Positions 55,581 through 64,000 of a DNA stretch of 64,000 nt are shown piece after piece (positions within the stretch are counted from its first letter, which is position 1; each line of letters starts with the position of its first letter). The notes under the pieces were generated by a model that did not search any database, was not told where the DNA came from, and saw only the letters and a list, made by a program, of their open reading frames with translations. This stretch comes from Leptodontidium sp. MPI-SDFR-AT-0119. Lineage: Eukaryota; Ascomycota; Leotiomycetes; Helotiales; Leptodontidiaceae. The position numbers and the translations under genes are program-made. The stretch is taken from assembly GCA_020726505.1 (NCBI GenBank), contig JAHLEZ010000010.1:1984001-2048000 (forward strand), in the 5' to 3' direction.

Positions 55581-58003
55581 GATAGTTGCTGAATGGGCTG
55601 GTATCCATCAACTTCCACTTTGGGAGGATAGTACGACGCGTGTAAGCCGCACAATTCAGATTCGGAAGGGCTTTTGGGGAGACAAGAAAGGCAGGGCGTC
55701 TTCGGAGCGATCCAGATTGTCGCACGCGATAAGGAACAGTCGATCATGTAGTAGTTAATTCAAAGTAGAAGGTAAGGCCAGTTTTGCAAGCGCCTGTACC
55801 ACGACCGGCCAAATGATCGTTCATATAGTAGGAAAAGGGAGCAGAAATGCTGATGCGAATCGGTATTGAAGGAAGAGAAGAACATTCGGTTGACTAGGCA
55901 GTCAGCCATATCAAATGATGAGGCTGGGGCTTAACTAGCCAATGGCAGGCAATTTACTAAGCAAACTACATGGTAACATTCCCACATAACCGGAAAATGG
56001 GGGCGGAATGCGACGGCGCTAGGCCTAATTGGGAGGACTAAGTGTCGAGTATACGACATGTTAATGTGAAGGGCGCTCGACTACGCTAGGCCTTATTAGG
56101 AGTGCCCCCGTGTATTTATACTCGAGCTCTCTCTTATAGAGAGCTCTCCTTTCCTCCTTGTCTTTTCTTCTCGATTCTGAGCGAAGCATTAGGCCCAAAT
56201 ACAAAGCTAGAGTCTACTCGCCGTATCAACCTTTTGCCAGCCGTAACAGAAAGAGGCTCTCTATGAATTCAAGAGGGGATAACGACGTAATGATAATTTT
56301 TACAAATGATAGGTCAGGAGTGTTTAGAGGAGGTTTAGGATACATTTGCAAACAAAAACAGACAGCAATTCTAACATGTTCATAGATTTACAGTCATTCA
56401 AACTCGAAGTACTGTACCTATGTTTTGTCTCGTTACGGGGGTGCGTCTCGGGACACAGGGACAAACGTTACAGCAAGTTCTTGACGATGAGCATTCCTCT
56501 AGGATATCAGCTATGCATGCATAACCTGGCTATTACTCAAAGACCGAGCTACGGGGACGAGAAATAAATAGCAACACCTCACTTTTCAACCTTTTATATA
56601 TTATCACTGGCGTATGAGTTTATTAATATGAAAGAACCAATTTTGCAAAAACAAATGATTTAATAAACGCTAATAAATCTACAAAAGCTTAATCTTTGAA
56701 AGAAAAAAATCTGTAAAAGACAGTGCCAAATCCTTCAAATCATTGGAATCTCCAGCAAAGTATGACTGACTGTGCTACCCCGTTCTAATCGCCATCTACC
56801 AATACCTCATTTCCCATCTTACTTCTTTTTCGCGTCCTTGGACTTTTTCTCGTCCTTGTCCTTTCTAATAAAGAGTCTTCGATGTTGTTTTGTTTACGAG
56901 GCACCACGAGGCCTTGGAATTAGGCGAAGGGCCCACCGCAACGCCCACTGAATTTTGCTTCGGCTTACAAGGCAGCACTTCTATATTTAGCATACATCAA
57001 GACCAGTTTCAGCATACAGAGTCAGTTTAACGTGTGGGCATTCCAGCTATGTGTGCAGCTCAAGGGACACGCCAGCTTCAAGCCCCAAGCTTCAGAGATC
57101 AGGTGGTCTATTTCTCTTTTCCTCGCGGCAGGAACAAAGAAAATCTGGAAATAGGTTAGCTGTAGGGCTGTGATCCGGTCATGCATATACCATCCTCATT
57201 TTCACAAAATCCCATCACTTAATCAATCAAGGCCAACAACTCAAGCATGACTATCTACTAAACAGCCGCAAGCAGAGGTGTACAAAAAACCAAATAAACT
57301 ACCCTTGATTCACTCTGTCCCGACCCTGTTTTCCCAAGTCCCACATCAGTGAATAATGAACAACAATCACAGTAACGAGCCATGTACAATTATCTGCTAG
57401 GATCGTCGACACCCACCTTTGTGGCAGCCTGGCAGCTCATTTTGTCTGTTCACAGCATTTTCATGGTCACCGTTTTCTTTGGTCTCGCGGGTATGTTCAG
57501 GCCGGAAGGCATTCGGCTGTTTGGAGGCAGAGGTTGTGAGGACTCTTCTGGATGAAAGGGAAACGTTGGAGTGATATGCAAGGAAGGCTACGGAATTGGA
57601 GATCAACTGGACTACTCTTGAAGGGATGTCAGGTGTGTGGATGGAACCTGAATGCGATGAAAAACTCTGGAAAAGTATGCTTGTACTCAAAGCACTTTGT
57701 AATTAATTAATCGTGGTACAGGCTGTCAATCAAAACCAACGCTTGAATCAAAATACGCCGTCCAGGAGAAAACATAAAAGGCATCTGTGAAGATCCAACA
57801 CCATAAACATATTCAGAACCTCCTACCAAAGCCACCTCTAATCGCTTTTCCTTTCCCAACTATTCGCCTCGGCACGGAATTTCCGGCCGAATCAATTCGA
57901 CTGCCCCTCCCCAGACCCAGTGTTTCGCCTTCGCCCCAAAGATTTATACTTCTCTCCCTCTCACCAGTTCTTGGCCTCTTCTCACTCCCACTAGCCTCTC
58001 CCT
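55581..58003. other. Long intergenic region with a palindrome and short direct repeats
   Basis: About 2.4 kb. A 20-base direct repeat of type cgctaggccta/ttattgggag occurs at 56016-56035 and 56083-56102. A perfect palindrome with 9-bp arms (gagctctct / agagagctc) lies at 56124-56146. On the minus strand around 57010-57145 a short frame (VPAARKREIDHLISEAWGL) and near 56830-56870 a lysine-rich end (KDKDEKKSKDAKKK) look coding-like but cannot be joined into a model. No gene is supported. Confidence 0.4.
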
Positions 58004-61000
58004 CTACGTGGATTTTCTCTTGCCCAGCTTAATGGTTTGTCTCCTCTGCTCTTGTCTGTGCTTGACTTTGACCGGATCATCTGCCCAGTCGGGCTTCTCC
58101 ATAAAGCATTCGATACCCTGACGATCGCATTCGGCGCATGTCAGAGCTCGAGTAATCTCGTGAGGTGTGTACTCCGTGTCGCATTTCTTCTTTCGGTCCT
58201 TGCAGGTAAAGCATCCTAAGGTTTCGTCAATGTGTGTCCCTCACTTCCTATGTCATAGTTTCGGTAGAGATGTTTGAGAAGTAGAGTACAATAAGCATAT
58301 TAGGTTTGTCCACATTTGTGACACTAGAAGCCTTACGTACCATCGCGACGCCTACCGTCTTGTCTGGGGTTCCCAGCAATAGATGAAGAACTAGATCTCT
58401 GCGCTACTCTCCAGGAATAACTTGCAACATTGTCGTCATTGATGGAAGGATTTGAACTTCCGTTGAGCACAGTACCCGGACTGTCCTGGTGGTTTGGACT
58501 TCGCGTTTGTTGATGCGGGTGAGCTCTTGCAAGGTCCTCAATCAGGCGACGATTTCCTAGAAAGGCGTCCGAGTCTATAGAAGGCTCTCTAGCTCGCCCG
58601 CCAGTGCCGTTGTTGAGACCAGTGAGGATCTCGGCTGGATTATGGTTAGCTGCAGGTGTCGCCGGTGGCCGCGCAATGCCCTCCGTAATCATTATATCAC
58701 GCTCCAGGCCGACACTCCTTGACTCCCCCCCTCGTTTCTCATCAGCGGTGATTGTTCTTTGCTTGGCAAGCTGCATTGTTGGTGGACCAAGTGCCCTGGG
58801 AAAGATGGCTTTGACGTGGGTTTTGACTTGCATTTCGGTGATATCCCTATGTGAACACGGGAATCAGCAGTTGGTATTTCAGGTACTTTATGAGAACGGG
58901 CTAGAGAGACCTGTCACGAGAGGATCTGGAGACAACAAAAACGACAATGAAGGCTACCCCTACTTACCACACGAGATCGTAATGCAACTCTCTCACATAT
59001 TTACTTCCCTTGCATCCTTTTCGCCTTGGGGCATTCACTCTTTTATATTCCAAATCTTTGATGGAGTATGATCCGAGGAAGTTCCCCGCTCGAGAAAGCT
59101 TTTCGGACATGCTCAAATCCCAGGAGAATGATATTTGTTGGACGTCCACTAAGTAAATTGTAAGCAGTCATTTAGTTCGAGGGGATAGAGGTCTTCAAAC
59201 ATACTCCTCTCGCCGTCTATGAAAAGAGCATTTTCTTCGTGAGCCTGGGTTCAGAGAGTGTGAGACTTACCGTTGACCTTGGGAGGGGGTACTTCATCTG
59301 AGACAATGATGATGTCTTCGAACCCGATTTCCCTCTCACGGGACTCCCAGGTATGATTTCTCCTTCCATCTACGCCAATGTCACATCTCTCATTTTCCAA
59401 GACAGCCCCTGTATTATGAGTGTCAACTTTAAATACCCCCACATCTAGAGAGAGCGTACAAATACCAACCTTTGGGATGGCCCACTCGATGACCTTGAGC
59501 CAGAGTCCGTCCGTCTGCTTCTCAAGCTTAACAGCGCCATCCGTAGTTGCATTCGGGAAACGAACGGTGCCCTCCAGGTTTTGCCCCACTGAAGCGCTAC
59601 CAAAGTGCCGTAGCTCTTGACTGTCTCTGATTTCCGGACAAATCTCTCCGTCAACTTATGTCGCTCTGCTAGGGCTCCCTTGACGACATCCATTTTGCCA
59701 GTCGGGCTATGTCGAAGCGTAGCAGCAGTAGCAACGGAACTCTTTACCATACGTCTCTTGAGATACTCTGAGCTGCCACCAAATTGTCCCAGAAAAATGA
59801 TAGTCTAAGTGATGAGCAGATTGCTGTGTCAGTACGCCATATTGGAACTGGCACGGACGACGGTGATGTACCTTGATTTCAGGTCTCAGCTTCAGAATTT
59901 CTTCGATCGCACCTATAAGTGTATCAACAGCGGGATCAAAGGACACATCAAGACGTTTGCTGCATAAATAAATCAGTACCTAAAGGTTAAACATGCAAGT
60001 CTACACTCACCGATCAATCCTCATGAGATCTTGATAGAACCCCTTGGCTGGGTTAGACCGAAGTCTCGGAACAGAGATATTCCAGGTCGGGCTTCCGAGT
60101 CGCGGCGGGCCACAATCTTTCTTCTCCTCCTTGAAAAGTCGACAGATGCGATCAACTAGACGTTCAATGTTTCCATCATAGTCCTCAGATGTTATCATAA
60201 GCTGAAGCATGCGTCTGAATTCAGCCTCAACAGCTTCTCCTGAAACTTCCAGTGCTGTGACTCTTATTAGCACTCCTTTCTCCATAAGTCCATGACAGTG
60301 AGCACTTACATTGGGTTTGTCCGATCTGATCGACCTGCAGTGGATTCTTGGAGATCAATTTCAACACAGTCATGCAACCTGTTCCACCTCCAATATCAAC
60401 GGCTACGAATGTCTCACCTTCCTGCTGAAATGTTAGCAGACGGTACCGACTCTTTCACATCCATCCACTTGCGCTGAGCTCATCGACGTTTGTTGACTGT
60501 GGTTCCAGATCAATAGATTCTTCGGCATCATCCATGGTGGCCGTGAGCCATTCTTTGACGCCGCAGAGAGTCTCAGAGACGGTGTAAACATTTTCGATTG
60601 CAAAAGCTATGTTCTCGAGTTGGTTTGCAGCAAGAGCCTTTCCCATTGATATAGTCCCAATCGCTGCGACTTTTCTGTGTATTGAATCCGACCATCCTGA
60701 TGGGAATGCAAGGGCAAGTTCGACGTGGGACGGGATGGAGGTGTGATAGTAGAGCTTGGCGGTCCCGATTACTTCTCGGAGAACAACATCAAGGAAGTCT
60801 CCAAAGAGACCGAAAGGAGTCTTTTTCAAAACGCCATGTATTTCTTCGCGGAGTTTTCGATACCTTGTGATAGCAGCACTTTGAGTTTTTGCTTTGTCGG
60901 GATCGTTTAGTAGGAGTTTGATGTGCTGAACGACAAGCACTCGGTCCAAACTGATTTCTGGCGCGGGGTCGTCGAGGTATCGTTGAGCTTCGAAGCCCCA

Positions 61001-61237
61001 AAACAGTAGGTCACCAGTGACTCGCTCGTAAATCAAGTCTGTTAGAAGACATGATTTCCCGATCGTATCTCCTTTGTGTCCGCCAGGCCAATTTTTCATC
61101 TCGATTGGTGCCCGGCTACTCATGGTTTGACGGTGAACTCGACCACCTGCATCGTGTGTATCGCGGACACGGGTGAATCGAGCTGTCGTTGTAGCTGTAC
61201 CGAGACCCAAAGCTACCAGAAGCGTTCCTTGAGACAT
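58004..61237 (-). CDS. Hsp70-like ATPase, apparently fused to a C-terminal Zn2Cys6 domain
   Basis: Hand-built exons: 61237-60473, 60424-60310, 60254-60011, 59959-59872, 59804-59601, 59526-59466, 59408-59271, 59216-59205, 59148-58968, 58846-58341 and 58215-58004, about 841 residues, all phases consistent. Actin/Hsp70 motifs: phosphate-2 VAVDIGGGTG, adenosine loop TIIFLGQFGGSSEYL, and a substrate-domain strand QQISFSWDLS. The first phosphate loop is atypical (LGLGTATTT). Intron 1 is GC-AG (gcaagt). After YDLVW the frame either stops (TAA 58967-58965) or splices into a disordered linker and GCFTCKDRKKKC ... TCAECDRQGIEC, a Zn2Cys6 cluster. The alternative is two genes, the second starting at ATG 58833. 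Some joins (microexon, 59600-59527 intron) are uncertain. Confidence 0.62.
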
Positions 61238-61710
61238 CTTGGAGAGAGTATAGACGACAATTCTGGCGATAATAGTCCGCTGCTAATGGAAGCAAAAAAG
61301 AAGAGGAGGGAAGGAATTGAGAGGAAGAACCCAAAGAGGAAAGTGCCCGACGAGAAAGGCACACAGGAATGCCCGCGCGGGCATCAGGCTGACTGTCACT
61401 TATCTCTTAGGTAGACTATGAGTGTTTGCCTTGGAATTGCTTGGACCTGACCTATCATAATCTCCACAATGTTCCAACATTTCGAGAAGGGGACGGCATC
61501 CGTATGGCCAGACAAGAACTATCCCTGCAATAAAAGGAAAGGCACAGCCTCGTTTCGGGTCAAAGGACCTGCCCACCTTTTATTTCGTTAATTTACTAAC
61601 TCTGAGGGGGGGACAAATTTCAATCATTTCAGTTGAAAGTGCGAATTTCGAGAGAGACTTGGGTATTCGCGTCACCTGTCAAGGCGTTGGTGGTGGGACG
61701 ATCGATCACT
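61238..61710. promoter_or_regulatory. Bidirectional promoter region between the Hsp70-like and Zn2Cys6-PHD genes
   Basis: About 470 bases separate the start codons of two divergently transcribed genes, so shared control is likely. I cannot identify a specific operator. Purine-rich at the left (61290-61345), otherwise unremarkable. Confidence 0.45.
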
Positions 61711-63299
61711 ATGACTTCAAAACCACAAGCCCGTAGGTCTCGAAAGAATGACAGATGCGAAAGCTGTTCCCGAAATGACTGGGGATGTGTTCGAAGAAGT
61801 GAGGATGGTTCGTGCGAAGTATGTGAAGAAAGAGGGTTGGAGTGCATCCAGCCAAATCGACGCCCTGCGGCAAGAAAGAGGCCGAAAACAGAGGAGACTC
61901 ACATAATCTCAGAAGATGAGTCCGTATTCCTTTGACCAGTTACCCCCTGATGTCTGACGGTAATCTAGTGAGGGTCATCCGGGGAGTCGAGCCATGTCTT
62001 CGGTCACAGTGTCAAGCAAGCGCAACAACATCACTGTTGACAATCGGACGTCGAGAGCAGCCAAGCCCACACGAGGGCCTCGCAGGAGGCCCAGCCCAAC
62101 TCCGGGAGTTCCATCAAACAAGAAGAAACAAGAACCGGCACCGTGTAACATTTGCGAAGGAGATAAAATCCTCCGTTTCGAGAGCCGACATACTGCGATG
62201 CTGGCATGCCAAATCGAGTCCTGCGGAAAATGGTGGCATCATTGGTGCTTAATGACGGTCCAATATGATGAGAATGTTGTCACTCCAGACTTCACTATCT
62301 TTTTCCCTCAGGTGGGAAACAGAGAAAATGACAATCTCATCTTCATATGTCCTGATTGCTCACGTCCACCTGGACGTGGATATGCAAATCAAGCGGCCGA
62401 AGCAATGTCAACTTTCCTGGATACGATGAGAAGGCTGAGAATAGAGGCGAGAAACACTGAAATCCCCGAGACACCCAATCCCATGGTATCTTCGTCGGCC
62501 AGAGAATTGAGTGAAGCACAAGCCTCTCAGCATATCCCACCTTGGTCGGACGAGGTCGCAATGCCATTTGAACTTGCAAAAAACGAAAAGCTCCAAGGCT
62601 TCGACGAAACAGAAGTAAAAAATCTCATGCGACACCTCACTGAGTCGATCTTCAATTTCGACCGGGAAGTTTTTGAGATACTAGAAAGATTCGCCAGCTA
62701 CAACAAAACGCCGCTAGGTTCGTGGAACACCGTTGATGCTTGCTCCAAAATTATTCCAGGCAAGGCGTGGTACCTCCTGGACGACGTGAGTGGCTTGACA
62801 GGAAAGCACGCACCAATCACTGCCGCACTGAGAGCCATTCTGGGGATCCCTCGACACATGCCGTTCAAAATAGACCCCAGCTACAAAAACGTTCCGTTCT
62901 CGAAAGTTCATGTGGCCTTGATATGGTCTTTCGTCATGGATATCCTGCTCAATAAAATTGATATATATGAGCTCCCAAACATGAAAACATTGAGAATCAT
63001 GATGTCGGCTATCCACAGCTTTGCAGATGAAAGTAAGTCTTGTCTCACTGATCGCCATTGTTGCACTTGGCAACATTTCAATAGGATGGCCCGGACAGGG
63101 AAAGGACGCATTGCAGGAGATAGAACTACGAACATGGAGCAAACCACAATTCCAAGCAGAGCTGCTGCAGAACAAAGCTTTCATCTCCAAGAAATTTGAC
63201 GATTTCCTTGCACCATTGACGAAAGGCTTCAACCACAAATATTCACACTATAAAGATGACCTGATCAGCACTATGATCAAGCTCTGGTCATATTTCTAA
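61711..63299 (+). CDS. Zn2Cys6 plus PHD-like finger protein, probably truncated by an in-frame TAA
   Basis: Exon 1 (61711-61923) encodes a Zn2Cys6 cluster: Cys16, 19, 26, 35, 38 and 45, spacing C2C6C8C2C6C, with basic flanks. Exon 2 (61973-63032) begins GHPGSRAMSSV and carries a PHD-like finger (CNICEGD, FESRHTAMLAC, CGKWWHHWC, FICPDC), then helical sequence. Exon 3 (63085-63299) ends KLWSYF. Total 495 residues. The exon 1-2 join needs a GAG acceptor, which is weak; a separate start at 61994 is the alternative. After the TAA at 63297 the same frame continues for 73 codons (RGTWIEIKPELGAQ, VVRRGFEYYGIDG) to a TGA at 63519. Nuclear chromatin or transcription role is inferred from the two zinc modules. 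Confidence 0.68.
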
Positions 63300-63521
63300 T
63301 CACTCAGAGGCACCTGGATCGAGATAAAGCCGGAGCTCGGTGCCCAATTCGATCCAAACCGGTTCGAGATAAACGATGATGATGGTACAAAGATCTTGAC
63401 GGACGAGTACTCGGTAGCTTGGGTTGTTCGCCGAGGTTTCGAGTATTATGGCATCGATGGAGCTCTTGTTGCCACACAGAAGGCGGTCGTTATAATTGAC
63501 AGACAGGACTTGGTGATTTGA
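63300..63521 (+). pseudogene. Orphaned 3' coding segment of the Zn2Cys6-PHD gene
   Basis: Seventy-three codons in the same frame as exon 3, directly after its TAA, with protein-like composition (WIEIKPELGAQFDPNRFEI) and their own terminal TGA at 63519-63521. Best read as the former C-terminus, now untranslated or reached only by stop readthrough. Confidence 0.6.
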
Positions 63522-64000
63522 TGCCGTTCAAAGGTGGGGTTCACAAGATTGTCGAAGTTTTTGACTTTTGGTCTTGCTCCGCAACAGTAAAGTGGGCGGG
63601 GGGGGGGGGGGGGGGGGAATTGGCGACACCAAGACAATTGTTCGCGTATATTTCCTCAAACACCAAGAAAGTCCATGGAGAAAGTGAATTTGTTAGTTAT
63701 TGATATTTGTAAAGATCTTAATCGTGTTTTAGTTGGTGTCGTTCTTCATTTGTAGAGAATGACCTCTTCTGCTGTTTACCTTGCATTGACTGGCACGCGG
63801 GCAGAGCCATCCTTCCAATTTAGTGAAACCAAGATTAGCACCTGAGTAGGTTTTGGGTTGCCGTAGAACACAGCCAATATTAAACCAGGATAGCGCATGA
63901 TTAGCTCCTAGGCCATACAAACCCAGTCTGTGGTACGAGCATCCACACTTTGAAAGCCCGATAAGTTTGAATACCCCCACGCTGATGTTTCCCAAAGCCG
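63522..64000. other. 3' flank with a G20 homopolymer
   Basis: A run of 20 guanines at 63598-63617 follows ttgctccgcaacagtaaagtgggc. No gene is recognised up to the window end; minus-strand ORF 63729-63995 lacks any family pattern. Confidence 0.5.
63598..63617. repeat. G20 homopolymer
   Basis: Twenty consecutive guanines in the 3' flank of the Zn2Cys6-PHD gene. Length may be uncertain in the assembly. Confidence 0.9.

Noticed and set aside
56059..56248. Possible solo LTR starting TGTTAATG and ending CCGTAACA
   Set aside because: The ends are only partly inverted and the flanking pentamers (cgaca and gaaag) do not match, so there is no target duplication.
57397..57690. 97-codon minus-strand ORF with an N-terminal Ser-rich sequence
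   Set aside because: No motif, no splice partner and no homologous pattern; not supported as a gene.

Overview
The window is nuclear DNA of a filamentous ascomycete (Pezizomycotina). The evidence is short GT-AG introns of about 44-70 nt, three HET-domain genes, DMATS, GH71 and DUF4360 families, Zn2Cys6 proteins, and C-to-T/G-to-A decay of a repeat that looks like repeat-induced point mutation (RIP). The gene set would fit Leotiomycetes/Helotiales, but that is a guess. No rRNA, tRNA or CRISPR was recognised.

Layout. 1-4.7 kb: the telomere protein Rap1 (minus strand, open at the left edge) and the palmitoyltransferase Swf1. 4.7-7.1 kb: an AT-rich island with a nest of solo LTRs, several with matching target-site duplications. 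7.1-14.4 kb: two NmrA-type Rossmann proteins, a dienelactone hydrolase and a secreted six-hairpin glycosidase-like protein. 15.6-25.5 kb: a frameshifted DUF4360 gene, an MFS sugar transporter, a DMATS-type prenyltransferase and a GMC oxidoreductase that has lost its FAD-binding N-terminus. 25.5-34 kb: a conserved housekeeping block (unknown ORF, Ctr86/ataxin-10 protein, Mam3-type CNNM protein).

34.9-55.6 kb is accessory in character. It has three intact HET genes alternating with a heavily broken GH71 multidomain gene, a broken SMaseD-like/PLAT gene, ankyrin/TPR debris and LINE-like tails. An intact ubiquitin-like-domain protein and an isochorismatase-family hydrolase lie among them.

58-63.5 kb holds the most unusual locus. 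An Hsp70-like ATPase gene can be spliced in frame, through two phase-compatible introns, onto a linker and a C-terminal Zn2Cys6 cluster. About 470 bp away a divergent gene encodes an N-terminal Zn2Cys6 cluster followed by a PHD-like finger, and an in-frame TAA cuts off about 73 further coding codons. The two may be a functional pair of chaperone-like ATPase and chromatin/DNA-binding proteins. All gene models were assembled by hand from reading frames and splice motifs.
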